Assembly (NCBI GenBank): GCA_014773175.1
Contig: VXCM01003326.1
Span: forward strand, 1 to 64,000
DNA length: 64,000 bases
DNA from: Lucifuga dentata
Lineage: Eukaryota > Chordata > Actinopteri > Ophidiiformes > Bythitidae
Direction: 5' to 3'
Shown here: piece after piece, positions 45,401 to 57,100 of the stretch
How the letters are laid out: each line of letters begins with the position of its first letter
Numbering within the stretch: position 1 is the stretch's first letter
Made by a program: the position numbers and the translations under genes
The notes under the pieces: model-generated
The model's input: the letters and a program-made list of their open reading frames with translations, nothing else
What the model was told of the DNA's origin: nothing
Databases searched by the model: none

Positions 45401-48400
45401 TGACTGCATTCTACTTCATCTTTAATACTGAAAATTATTTAAATTTGTAGTCTTTGTCCCTCTTAAAAATTTGCAATAAATCCTATGCCACCCAGCAGCT
45501 GGTCCAGAGCTCTGTCTTAAAGAACTGCTAACTACTGTAAAATGTATTGCTGTTTTGTTTCACAATGGTGAAAATTATTTGTCGGAGGCTATCATTTATG
45601 GATAAAGTTATACGCTGCCTGGCCAAAAAAAAGTCATATACTCAGATATTTCGTTGGACCGCCTTTAGCTTTGATTACAGCACGCATTCGCCGTGGCATC
45701 ATTTCGATAAGCTTATGCAATGTCACAACATTTATTTCTGTCCAGAGTTGCATTAATTTTTCGCCAAGATCTTGTATTGATGGGAGAGTCGGACTGCTGC
45801 GTAAAGTCTTCTCCAGCACATCCTTCCAGGTTTTAATAATGCGTTGGACAGTTCTTAACCCAATTTTAGTAGTTTCAGCATTCTCCTTAGTTGTTTTCTT
45901 TGCTTGATGCAGGCCAATAATTTGACCCTTCTGAAACAGTGTAACATCTTTTCCACGACCACAGGATGTCTTCCGACATGGTTGTTTAAGAAATGAGAAG
46001 CTACTCACTGTATCAGTTAGAGTTAAATAACTTGTTGCCAGCTGCAACATATTAATCACTGCAATAATTATCCAATGGAAGGCTCTTACATATTTGCTTA
46101 GTCAAATCCAGGTGGTGACTTTTTTTTAGGCCAGGCAGTGTATAAAGCACAGAGTCCTTGAAATAAGAAAATAGTCAAATTGACATTGACCAACCTACTT
46201 TTCTGTGTTCCTTCCAGGTCACCACTCCATTGATTTAGACCTCAGTCTGAGACTTCTCCACAGTGCTTTGTCTGTAGGAACCAGGAACCAGGACCCAGCT
46301 TCTTCTCCTGACTGGGTCTTGGGCTGCTCTCCCTTTCCCCTGCTCTACACCCTAGCCCACCTCCTCCACCAGTCTCTCAGGTGAAGGCTGTGAATGAACC
46401 ACACTAAAAAACCTTTTGTTTGTGTGGTGACACATTTTGTAGGCACCACAGCCATCTCTATGCCAGTTTTTGTACTGATTTAATCCAGTTCCTTTTTTTT
46501 TTTTATTTCTTTGCTATCGAGATCACCTTTTTTGTCATTCCCATAAAATTATTTGTCAGCTGTGGTTGTCAGCTGTGGTGGTCTGCCTTGATTGCCTTCA
46601 CCAAGGAGGTCATGTGATCGTCGGTATTTGTCTGTTTGTTAGCAGGATATCTTGAAAAGCTATGGGGAATTTGGATGAAATTTGGGGGACAGATAGATAG
46701 TGTGAAGAGGAAGACGTGGTTAAATTTTGGAAGTGATCCGAATCATATTCTGGATCCAGAGATCCAGAAATTTTAGCTTCTAAATAGGGCTGAACATAAG
46801 AGGTACACAGATAAGTAGGCGCAACCTCAAAGGGAAAATGTGTGGGTCTGCTCTCCCATGAATGTACAGAGAGAGAAAGAGAGAATGAGCTGTGTCTTTC
46901 TCTGCCCCGGTTATATAATTGAATTTGCCGTACCTGAAAATGTTCACCCTATGGAAAGGAGAGATACAGTGGATAGAAAATGAATTTAACCATTTAACAA
47001 TTTTGACATTTTGCTAACCTAAAGCTTAAAATGAAACAAATCCATATTTTTTTTCCTACCAATTTGCACAGAATACTTAAGTTTCAAAATGAAAAATTAG
47101 TTCTAAAAAATTTCTTGCATTGGAGTCCCAACTGAAGTTTGCCAAAAAATACAGGACTCCAGATGGATGTTTTTGAGAAAGTTATTTCTTCTTGCCACCT
47201 TCCCATGTAAGCCAGATGCTGCAACATCTTTGATACTGTTATATGAAGCACATCTTGTCCTCTGTTGGACATTAAACTCTGCAGGTCTTTCTAGGTTGCT
47301 GGTTGGATTCCCAGTGTCTCTCTGACCTGTTGTCTTTGTCTCGTAGCTTTGATGGACATCCTGATTTCATCAGGTGCTGCACTTTCCTCTTCTTAATGAT
47401 GGACTTAACNTAGCTTTGATGGACATCCTGATTTCATCAGGTGCTGCACTTTCCTCTTCTTAATGATGGACTTAACAGAGCCTCCAGGTAGATTCAAAGC
47501 CTTGGAAACCTGTTTTATATCCTCACCTGATTTGGGTCCTTCCACAACTTTGCGATGGAGTTGTTTTGGAAGGTCTTTGAGTCCGTCTTTGTGTTTGACT
47601 TCACTTACAGTCTGAAGGACCAATCACCTGCTTTTATTTCAGTTCTCGGTTAATTTCTGTGATTCCAAATATGTTGGACAATGAAGTTATCGTGTGATCT
47701 AGATGGCAAATTGAAGGCAGGATTTTGTTCCTGAGATACTTTAAGTGACCCTATATTAAAAGGGTGTGCATACTTATCAAACCTAGATATCACAGTTGTT
47801 TATTTTTAATTAATGCAAGAAACTTTTTAGAACTAATTTCATTTTGAAACTGTTAAGTGTTCTGTGCAGATTAAAAGGAAAATATATAGACTTGTTGAAT
47901 TTTAATTCTAGGCTTTAGGTTAACAAAATGTCAATTGTTAATTGTTGGGGTATTAATTTTCTATCCACTGTACCTGCTGAAGGTAAAGAATCATACAACC
48001 TCACTATGTTTTTAGGTATTAGGAGTGTGATAAATGAAAAAGGAGTTTGGGAGCACCCATACTGAAAAATTGTGTACATCCCTGCCTATAAAAATACTTA
48101 GAGAATGTATATGAGTGCCCAGAGTGCCTTCTTGTTTAAATCTGCATCCATCTAAATTTCTGCTAGGTGTTGGGAGCAGCCACTAAAGGCTATTGTTCAC
48201 CACTGGTCCATGGACACCAAGGAGCTTCTCATGACTGTGCTGACCACTCTGGGGCAGATGGTGGGTGTAGAGGTGGCGTCCAACCCCAGCAGCTGGTCCA
48301 GAGCTCTGTTCTGGCTCTACAGCAAGATGGGAGAACTGGACTGGACTGTTCGATTTTACTTGAAGCCTGTATGGGGGGAACACTTCAGAAATGAGGTGCC

Positions 48401-50855
48401 TTCATCCCTGCTGACTGTCTGTGATCTACCTAAGCAGGTAGGAACTCTGAATTTAGCTGAGGTTTTCATGAGACAATAAAGTTTAAAATGTATAATTTTA
48501 TGAAGGTATCAGAACACAGGGTACACAAACCAAATCTTCTGCAAACAGCCTTGTCGAAAACCCGTCTCACCTAAGAAAACTAAAACATCACAACTTACAC
48601 TAAATATTTCTGTGTCAGTGCTACAATAGACCTGTTCCATGTTGATGACCTGCTCCTACCTAAATAAATCTAGATAGACTGCTACTTTTATTAATTTTAC
48701 AGGCAGAGTTCATGTACTGTAATCTAATCGACATTCTTTTAAATTACCAAATCATGTCAATTTTATGCTAATTTTCTTTCGTGTTTTATTAGCTCTCATG
48801 CCACACTGATGAGTAAATTTTGATGAAATTTTGCAAAGCAAGCAAGCTTCTACTTTGGTTAGGAAGTTGTATTTAGACAATACTCAACATCAGAATCTGA
48901 CCCCTTGTGTTTTTTCAATGATGGATTGTTCAATTTTGTGGCTTTGTAACCTTTTAAACTCTTCTGTTTTGTTTTTTTTTTTTTTTTNTTTTTTTTTTTT
49001 TTGTTTTTTTTTTTAACTCTTCTAACCTTTATTTGAAGCTTGATGCTCCATTATATCAAATGGAAAGACTGTAAAACTAATTGCTTAGTTTGTTTAGTTT
49101 AATTAATTACATCAGAATTAAGCCTGACATATTTGGCAACTTTGGAGCGTTATGATCTCCATCAGAATTTTGTAAAACACTGATGGGTTACTTGGACAGG
49201 TTAAATGGGACTTGCTTTATCCAGATTATCAAAATAATGAATGCCAGCTCTCTGGTGGCATTTTACAAGCTACTCTGATGACATTTAGCTGCCAACAGCT
49301 GTAGAAACAACATATTCCTACCTACTGCCCAATTGGCTGTTACAGTTACACATCAAAACAAGGTGACTTCATTTGCACATTAATTGCAGAAATGCAGTAA
49401 AAACATTTGCAGAACATAGTTCATGATTATTCTATAGCTAGATTGGAGCTTCAAAAGTTGGCTTGGCTGAACAACAACAATAATAGTTCTGGTAACAGCT
49501 GAAAAGAAAACACGATGCATTTGTCACGGTGTTGTCGCTTGTTAATTAAAATAGGACTGTATCATGTGTGGAGCACATTTGCTGTTGCGGTGTCTGTCTT
49601 ATAGTAATAAATCTTTGTTTGTACTCTCTGTCTCACCATCCCCACCTCTGCAGGAGTGGTCAGGTTTGGACCTGCTCCAGTATGGCCAGGGAACTGGTCT
49701 TCTGGCCTGGATGGAGTGCTGTTTTATATCAGACACCCTGCAGTCCACCATGCTGTCCTCTCTCTGTCTGAATAAGGACCAGCCAGACCATGTGAGCATG
49801 TTCAGCAAAGGTCTGCTGGTGGCCCTGACCCAGACCCTGCCCTTGTGCTCCATCTCCCAGTGGAGCAGACTGCTCAGAGGCTTAAGAGAGTTGCTCATTG
49901 CAGATAAACTTCATGTTCCCTACTCTCTGGAGTATGTGGACTACCTGCCCCTCCTGGATCTGAGAGGTTTTTCCTGTGAGCTCCGTCTGTCTGTCCTCTT
50001 GCTTCGGGTCTTTCAGCTACTCTGTGGGTCCAGCTGTTCCCACTGGTTGTCAGTAGATGGCTGGACCCATGTTGGCAGGTTGTATGCTCTTGCAGTGAGG
50101 GAGATGATGGACTCACTGAGAGCCAAACTGCTTCTTTCTTCTGTCTCTCCAAAAGCCACTGTTTCATCATCTCTTAAAACATCTTCTTGCCTGTCACACA
50201 GAGCTTCTGAAGTGCCCACAGACCATCTCAAAGACAGTAAACAAGTGGAGGAAGTCTGTTCAACGAAGTCCTTGACTTTGCAGGATTCCAGTACTCAGTC
50301 TTGCTCATCAAAGTTGTCCACAACTACAGCTGTCTCATCTGCAGATCCACAAACTGAAGAGATCCAGACATTTCCCAGCCAGGAGGTCCTTTTTGTGCTC
50401 AGACAGCTTTTCTGTCATGTTCATCATGTCCAGGTTTGAATTATTACTATACAGTTCTAAAAAGGTTTGTCAAAACCAGTAGTTTTGATGGAAGGATTGA
50501 AGGTGATATTTTCATTTTTCATGACAGGAAGATGCCAAATATGCATCATGTGCTGTACTAGTGTTCTGTTCATCTGCTGTTCCATTCATCTTCAACAAAT
50601 ATAACATTGGTTTAATTTGCCTTACCTGCTCAGGTGATGATGCCACAGGGACAGTGTGAACCTCTGTTCCTGACCAGCCTGAAGATCCTTAGCCACTATG
50701 AGGCCGTTTTGGCAGCTTTTCCAGGCAGCAGCAGCCCGCTGGAGAGCAACAACACCAGGCATTTCTTTTCCTCCATCACAGACAACCTGCAGAACGAAGA
50801 GATGAAGGCTGTGCTGCAGCAGAAGATTGCTCAGCTTGTGTCAGCAGCAGTTTGA
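42461..50855 (+). CDS. gemin4: GEMIN4, SMN complex subunit, six coding exons
   Basis: Gemin4 is a helical-repeat component of the SMN complex, which loads Sm proteins on spliceosomal snRNAs in the cytoplasm and Cajal bodies. The joined exons give about 1164 codons: 42461-42470, 43149-45197, 46218-46380, 48167-48437, 49654-50433, 50634-50855. Phases agree at every junction. Matches to vertebrate GEMIN4 run the whole length: VQGGFHLANKLC, LPQAQICTELERLVDYV, FPHAAKRLR, FASEKSWATSDEHW, GELDWTVRFYLK, GTGLLAWMECC, LHVPYSLEYVDYLPLL, QEVLFVLRQLFCHVHHV. All exons are open, so the gene looks functional. An alternative ATG at 43139 only arises if the first intron is ignored. Human GEMIN4 is slightly shorter and, to my knowledge, has only one large coding exon after a short first one. 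Confidence 0.95.
43149..45197 (+). CDS. gemin4: GEMIN4 exon 2, N-terminal two-thirds
   Basis: 2049 nt, about 683 codons, open throughout. Acceptor TGTGTTTTCAG, donor GTGAGC. Confidence 0.95.
45491..45515 (+). repeat. 25-bp exact copy of GEMIN4 exon 4 sequence in intron 2
   Basis: These 25 bases are identical to 48285-48309 in exon 4 (NPSSWSRAL region). The flanks do not match. Confidence 0.85.
45613..46140 (-). mobile_element. Tc1-like element, internally deleted, in GEMIN4 intron 2
   Basis: Terminal repeats CGCTGCCTGGCCAAAAAAAA and, inverted, the CACTGCCTGGCCTAAAAAAAA counterpart are bounded by TA on each side (45611-45612, 46141-46142). The minus-strand frame 46059-45634 has a Tc1-type helix-turn-helix (DVTLFQKGQIIGLHQ, RTVQRIIKTWKD) fused directly to a transposase C-terminus (LGEKLMQLWTEINV, VIKAKGGPTKY). 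The whole DDE catalytic core is missing, so this is a deletion derivative of about 528 bp that could only move with help. Confidence 0.85.
46218..46380 (+). CDS. gemin4: GEMIN4 exon 3
   Basis: 163 nt. Reads HHSIDLDLSLRLLHSALSVG... LYTLAHLLHQSLR. Acceptor TTCCTTCCAG, donor GTGAAG. Confidence 0.9.
46580..46790 (+). repeat. Common fish interspersed repeat fragment
   Basis: 'ccaaggaggtcatgtgatcg' followed by a GTCTGTTTGTTAGCAGGATAT stretch and ...GATCCGAATCATATTCTGGATCC is a pattern I recognise as widespread in fish genomes. It is non-coding and of unknown class. Confidence 0.5.
46967..47970 (-). mobile_element. Decayed Tc1-like element in GEMIN4 intron 3
   Basis: The ends CAGTGGATAGAAAATGAATT and, inverted, CAGTGGATAGAAAATTAAT... 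lie between TA duplications (46965-46966, 47971-47972). A minus-strand frame at 47623-47405 keeps a Tc1 helix-turn-helix: KDLPKQLHRKVVEGPKSGED, then ALNLPGGSVKSIIKKRK. The catalytic part is gone. The N at 47410 marks a false 66-bp duplication. The sequence is unlike the element in intron 2. Confidence 0.8.
48167..48437 (+). CDS. gemin4: GEMIN4 exon 4
   Basis: 271 nt, ends in phase 0. Reads WEQPLKAIVHHWSMDTKELL and MGELDWTVRFYLKPVWGEHF. Acceptor TCTGCTAG, donor GTAGGA. Confidence 0.9.
48438..49653. other. GEMIN4 intron 4, nothing but a T run
   Basis: AT-rich; a poly-T with an N at 48988. No element recognised. Confidence 0.5.
49654..50433 (+). CDS. gemin4: GEMIN4 exon 5
   Basis: 260 codons. 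YGQGTGLLAWMECC and LHVPYSLEYVDYLPLLDLRG are conserved. The serine/threonine-rich part at about 50140-50360 is longer than in the human protein and accounts for much of the extra length. Confidence 0.95.
50634..50855 (+). CDS. gemin4: GEMIN4 exon 6, C-terminus and stop
   Basis: 73 codons and TGA at 50853-50855. CEPLFLTSLKILSHYEAVL matches the CEPLYVLALETLTCYE-like human segment. Confidence 0.95.
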   Translation: MMMPQGQCEPLFLTSLKILSHYEAVLAAFPGSSSPLESNNTRHFFSSITDNLQNEEMKAVLQQKIAQLVSAAV

Positions 50856-53590
50856 AAAATGAGAATTCTTCATCTGTTTGCCATTGCATGATTCTTAATA
50901 TCTTAAATCATGTATATGATTTAATAGTTTAAGTAATCAAAAAATGATAAAAAAAAAAAAAAATCTATTCATAGCTGTTTATAGCTCTTCCTCTTCAACC
51001 AGTTTTTAAATACATCAATTAAAAAATGTGCATTTTGTCATGTCAAACTTTGAGCACATTTGATTATAACTAAGGATTTTGGTTTCAGCTTTGTAATATG
51101 CTTTTATTAAGTGATATCACAAACAAGTTAAATTGATTTGTTAGTTTGAGTGAAAAAAAGCTTTATATCTGCAAATGCTTTTGTTTTTTCTTCTTTTGTC
51201 TGAATGACCTTGGCCAGATGAATGTGGCAGATCTAGCATGGTTGTTTAAGCAAGAGTTTTCCACACTTGGTGAATCTGTTAGTCATCAAGCAAGACTTGA
51301 TGTGGGAACATTCAAGTGTGCCACCCTAAGGAAACACTTTATTTTTTCTGATAATAATCATATTAAATATTTTCTAAACACTCAAATAAGTGTTGGAGTT
51401 GATACATCGTTTCTCAGCTCCTATTCTTGGCAAGTTTCTGTGCCACCTACTAGTAATGGTGAGATGAAGCCTCGTTGAAGTACTGAAGCTTTCCAGCCAG
51501 TTGTGTTCATTTCCCGAAGCTTCAAGTGAACACTGAGGACATCTAGTGGTCAAAAACTGTACAACAAGAAATGACTCTCGCACCTAATGAACACTGCTGT
51601 TCAGACACCGGCGTTTCGCTGTTCTCCGTGGCAGCGTCGGTAGCATCATATTGCTTGCTATAGTTATATTTAGCCTACTTATATAAAATCAATAATTTTT
51701 AATCTGTGAATAAGTGTTACAAATAATGCATCAGATGTGCTGATATTCTGGTGGTGGTCAGTTTTGATTAAGATGATGCAAGTTAGATGGTTAAAGTTAG
51801 AACAAATAATTTTTAAACTTTTCTGCTCAGTTATGCAAAATAAAATTTTAACATAACTACCAATCCCATAGAATTAGCCTATAATTGACAATTTTGACTG
51901 AGTAATGTTGGGCTTCGTACAATGCATGTAGTTAGTTGCTGTTTGCATGTAGAGGGCAGTGAAAATATATCAAAGATGCTTGTGTTTACTGGGGGCAAGG
52001 CAGTGAACATGCTTATGTAGACTGAGAGGCTGTATGTGTGTGTCACGCTAACTACGCTTGCGCCTGCACTCGTGTAGCCTCTGTCGCTCCTCAAGCATCA
52101 TCTGAAGCGACATGACTTGTCACACAGCTGATCAGCTTGAAGCTGCTGTGTTGTAGTTTCTATAAGATAATAAAATAATGCAATATTCTGATTATTACTG
52201 TAACAATGAACATGAACAGTTTGACAAATATGCAGAACAATCTGACTTTCTACAGATCACCACATTTATAAGTGTGTTTCACTGCTCAGAGAGTTAAAAT
52301 ATAAAGTTTATCAGCATTTGGAATTAACTTTTCCAAACGGGATGTTTTATTAAACATGTCAGTGGATTTTGTTAGAACAGATCAGCAGGTTGTGGCGATA
52401 TGAGTTGTTTTATTGTTTTATGATTCTTTATCATTCAGAGGCTCCACTGAACACACATCCAGTCATTTNGAGTTGTTTTATTGTTTTATGATTCTTTATC
52501 ATTCAGAGGCTCCACTGAACACACATCCAGTCATTTTAAACAGATGATCAATCGGGAAAAATTAAACATCAATAATCAGAATAATTTTACACCTGAGATG
52601 TTGCCGTTATTTTTCTGTTCACATATTTGATGACACTCCTGCGNCAGAATAATTTTACACCTGAGATGTTGCCGTTATTTTTCTGTTCACATATTTGATG
52701 ACACTCCTGCGGTTATAAGACGTGTCGCTGTATCGGATCAGCTGTAACAGATTTATCCGATCAGAAACAGACGTCCAGTAAAGGGGCGTGTCTCTCAGGT
52801 AAAGACTTCCTGTAGGAGCCTCTCGCGTTTCCTCGCTCATGTCTCCCAGATGAAGCCTCCTCATCCTCGCTCCTCTATCCTCAGAACAGAAATAAGCACT
52901 TTGGAGTCCTTAAAGATGGCAGACCAGATTGGTTTGCCAATCACGCGAGGATCGAGGAGTGATCAAATAAGAACTTGTTTCGAAACGTTTCGAAATGTTT
53001 AGTTTAGTTTAGTTTATATTTAGTTGTGCACAGCCTGCTGGCAGAAACCTGAACTGCAACTCTAGATAACTGGAAAGCCGACACGGTGGTCACGTGACTA
53101 AAGTTTCGAGACGCCNTCCCCCCCCTTCAAAACCGGAAGTTTTGCACGGCTTCGAAACTTACCGATCCTGAGTGCCTAAATTGCCATCTCTACCGATTAT
53201 GATGTGTATTGCCTTTGTCTGTGGGGCTTTGTTTTTCCCAGGTCTTTTCTGCGGCTTCAGGAAACTGCTACAAACTACTTTCACACGCTGGACTGATGCC
53301 GACGTGGTTTCTGTCAGTGAGAGGTGAGCAGCGCTGTTCGCCAGAACTCAACTCAACAAAACTAAAACGTTTAAACTCTTATGTTTATTGTTCAAGTTTT
53401 TAACACTGGAAAACTGATTTGACTTATATTGAGCACCTGGTAAATTCGGTATATACGCATAATCAGCACTTTGTCTGCTATTCGGTGTTCCGGATTAATG
53501 AGTGTCTGTTAACTGTCAGTTTAGCCTGTGTGGCAGCACATGTTAAAAATATCAAGACATGATTTAGTTGTTTGCGAGAATTTTTTTTTT
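50856..53590. other. Intergenic; TTCGAA-rich repeat, possible DNA element
   Basis: GAAGCCTCGTTGAAG and CGAAGCTTCAAGTG at 51465-51528 and CGAAACGTTTCGAAATG, AAGTTTCGAGACG and GGCTTCGAAACTT at 52978-53162 suggest ends of a DNA transposon about 1.7 kb apart, without coding content between. N artefacts with duplications lie at 52469 and 52644; another N is at 53117. A possible small exon at 53243-53322 is discussed under findings. Confidence 0.35.
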
Positions 53591-53620
53591 TTTTTTTTNA
53601 ATTTTTTTTTTTTTTTTTGT
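53582..53620. repeat. Poly-T run with internal N
   Basis: Length unresolved at the N at 53599. Confidence 0.9.
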
Positions 53621-53774
53621 AATGTTAAAAATTCAGTTGTACTCATCCGCGTCTCTTTTTGAGTCTTGGCATTAGTGAAGTTGTCATCAAGAAGAATATG
53701 AAATCAGTATAAACAAGACATCCAATGAAGACAAATCAACATTTTAGGGACGAGCCAAAACATATGGAGGCCCA

Positions 53775-54000
53775 ACGTGACTTAATTATAAATAAATAAA
53801 TAAATGCGTAAATAAATACATAAATAAATGTAAAAATAAATAATTGTAGAAATATATATATATATATATATATAATGTCTGCATTTAATTATTTTTGCTT
53901 TAACATATTTCAGCATTTATTTACATAGTTCTACATTTCTGATTGTATTTATTTCTACATTTCCACATTTATTTATTTCTGTATTTCTTCATCTGTATGC
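53775..54000. repeat. AAATAAATA-rich inverted sequence
   Basis: (AAATAAAT)n words at 53782-53848, a (TA)n run at 53854-53872 and the inverse TTATTTCTACATTTCCACATT at 53948-53990 form a loose inverted arrangement just upstream of the integrase-like gene. It could be the subterminal region of that element. Confidence 0.45.
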
Positions 54001-54157
54001 TAATGAGGTGGGCGGGCCATAACCTCACCACTCTCACCTTATTGGTTCGATGAATCTTCTGATCTGTGCTCCATTACTTTGGCTTTGCTTGAATGAGAAA
54101 AAAAACAACTATTATCGCTGTCACAACCTGAGTTTTTGGATGCAGCAAATCATCAAA

Positions 54158-57100
54158 ATGGCAAACGCTTTACGTATTCTGGCTAGTGAGCTAAGATCAT
54201 TAGTTAGCGTGGTTGAGAACCAGGCGCCGAACAATTACGCTCATTTTCGCTTAGAATGGACGATATAGCACAGCTAAATGCCAAACTGGATGTGCAGATA
54301 GACCTAGCAGTGTTGGACAGACTTCAAGAGGTCGCCCATGACCTTCACCTTTTATCCGATAACCAAAGTGCAACTCCTGGAAGGCCTTCATATGACTTGC
54401 CTCCAAATATCATAGAAACTTTCCTGCTTTGGGGGCACACCACTGCGAAGATAGCACATTTGTTTGGAATGTGTGAAAGAACAGTTCGTCGGAGGATGAC
54501 ACAGTATGGAATACGGTAACTTAATTAATTTTAACTTGTTATTTTAACTCATAGGTGTTCTGAGCAGCCACTAAGTACCTTAACATATTTATGTTTACTT
54601 TCTGAAACTTGTCTAATCCCCCCCTGGCGATGATCTGTGTCCTAGTTACAGGATTTTCATGGTTCTTAGTTTTGATTATTACTTCTGTATTCTTTTACCC
54701 TTAACCACAATGTGAACCCTCTGGGCTTTCCTTGTAAAAGTAAATTCTGTAATTTGTAAATTTAACACAGTCCAGTGCAACAGAACACATAGTGCAGCCT
54801 CCATCATAAAACAACTGAAATAGTAGTCTGAGGAAAAGATAGGTTGGTTGTGAGCATATGTGTTTGTTTTATAGTTGATGTAAACTGTTCAAAAAGTTGA
54901 ATGAATTTTTATGATTTACAGCTTCGAAGACCTACTGACTCCACTAGAAGATAACGATCTGGATGCCACTGTAAGAAATATTCTTCAGCGGCATCCCAAC
55001 TGTGGCTACAAAATGATGATTGGGCATCTCAATGCATAAGGCATCCACATACAGAGTACGTGACAGTCATTAATCACACTGACTGAACTGCCTGTACTTT
55101 CATAATTGTGTGCCTGTACTTTCATAATTTAAGTACAGGCGGGGACCAAGGTAATAAGATTCTTTACTTGACTAATAAGAGAACTAACTAGACTAACAAG
55201 TGACTGACTGAGTGACTGAGACTGAGTGTTGCAAGCATAACCTTCCAAGGAAGTTATGCTTTCATGTCTGTGAAATTTATTCCACAAACTTTCTTAAAAG
55301 AAACTGGTGCATTTTAGTGAGCTAGAAGATTTGTGGAATCTTTAAAATTCGTTTTCCAATAAGCAGTGATTGAGTAAATGTAGCCTGCTTACTTTCTTTC
55401 CACCTTGGTTTAGGGCTACTGTTCATATATTGACAAACTAGAGAAGAAGGTGTTTTATAAGTTAATGCCAAATGTCTGTATACAGTATGTATCATATTTA
55501 AAATGCAAGTTTGTTTTGCATATCATTAGGACAGCATGTGCAGGAATCCATGTGCCGTGTAGATCCCAATGGGGTTTTGATCCGCACCCTTCAGCTTAAC
55601 CCACGAAGGCACAGGAGATACTCTGCTGAAGCCCCAAACAGCTTGTGGCACATTGATGGCAATCATAAACTAATAAGGTATAGAAAAAAAATGAGGTAAA
55701 TGAAGTGAATTGTTATGTTGCTTTCTGTAGGTTTGACAGAGTAAGATGTTTTTGAGAGAAGTGATTATAGAGGCTTCTTGTGGAACGTTTATGTACTTAT
55801 ACTATTCATCAATATGACTCCGAACATTAGTAATCACTTTACCTTCCAAAACTAACAATCTGTAAATTAGGGAGCACTGATATTTCATATCTTTTAACAA
55901 ACACCCTTTTAACAAACACCCTTTTAGATCACTGTTGTCTCACATATGAACATGTATGACTGATGACTGAAGCCAGACATGTCTACATTTATCATCACAC
56001 TAATAATTGGGTAACAGAATAATCTGTTCCCAATTACTACAGCAACCTAAAGGTGAATTTACATAGTGAGTATGAGTGTTTTAATTTGATTTGAACACCT
56101 TAGGCCTATGAATATATAACACACAAGTGGTGTCTAAGAAATAGGTATTAAACAAATTTGACTGGACCAAGATGACATTCCCTGAGGGTTTGTCTTGGGT
56201 ACATAATTTTTGGACTGAGTATGTATGCACATATGTACATAGAACAGTATAATGCTGGTGTTATCCCTCGTAAATTCTATTCAAATATTTATCCTTTACA
56301 GGTGGCGCATTGTCATACATGGTGGTATTGATGGGTTTAGCCATCTCATTGTCTACTTAAATGCCTCCACTAACAATTGAGCAACAACTGTGCTGAAAAG
56401 CTTTCTGGAAGCTGTTGCTCTGTATGGCCTCCCATCCCGTGTGAAGTCAGACAAAGGTGGTGAGAATGTCGAGGTTGCACGATATATAGTGGCTAACCAA
56501 GGAACGGGCAGGAATTCACACATTGCTGAGAGGAGTGTCCACAATCAAAGGTACGCATATCAAAGCATGGTTCCAAGATTTAAGAAGTGCATCATAATCA
56601 AAATGAAAAATCACTCAGTAGACATCTTGATTTGATTTTAGATGATTTAACTTCAATCCAAACTAAATATCCAAACTTATTAATTTGTATTGATAGTATA
56701 GTAGTTGCTGGGTTTTTGTTGAAATGTTTAGTCAAAACCTACTTCAAAAGTGAATCATAATAATTAAGGATGGCAGTGGGACTGATCAAAATAAACAGTA
56801 AAAGAAAAACTTTTTATAAAATCAATTTTATTTGTAAAATGTTTTTAGTTTGCTGTTACCCTCACAGTATAACCATTTTATTTGCATGTGCAACCTTTAG
56901 ACTCTTATTATTCTAAAAATCAAACTGAATTAAATTTTGCTTCTAAGTTTGTAATGAGATGCATAGAATTCAGAATTTTAATGTTGTTCCTATTATCCTC
57001 AGTAAGATATTATACATGGATTGAAGTTAAATGTCAGTCATAAAGGATGGTTAAAAAGGTGGGCAGTGTTAAGTGGGAACATATATAAAGTTTATATCTT

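Noticed and set aside
45634..46059. 141-codon ORF as a host gene inside GEMIN4 intron 2
   Set aside because: It is a Tc1 transposase with its catalytic core deleted, between matching terminal repeats.
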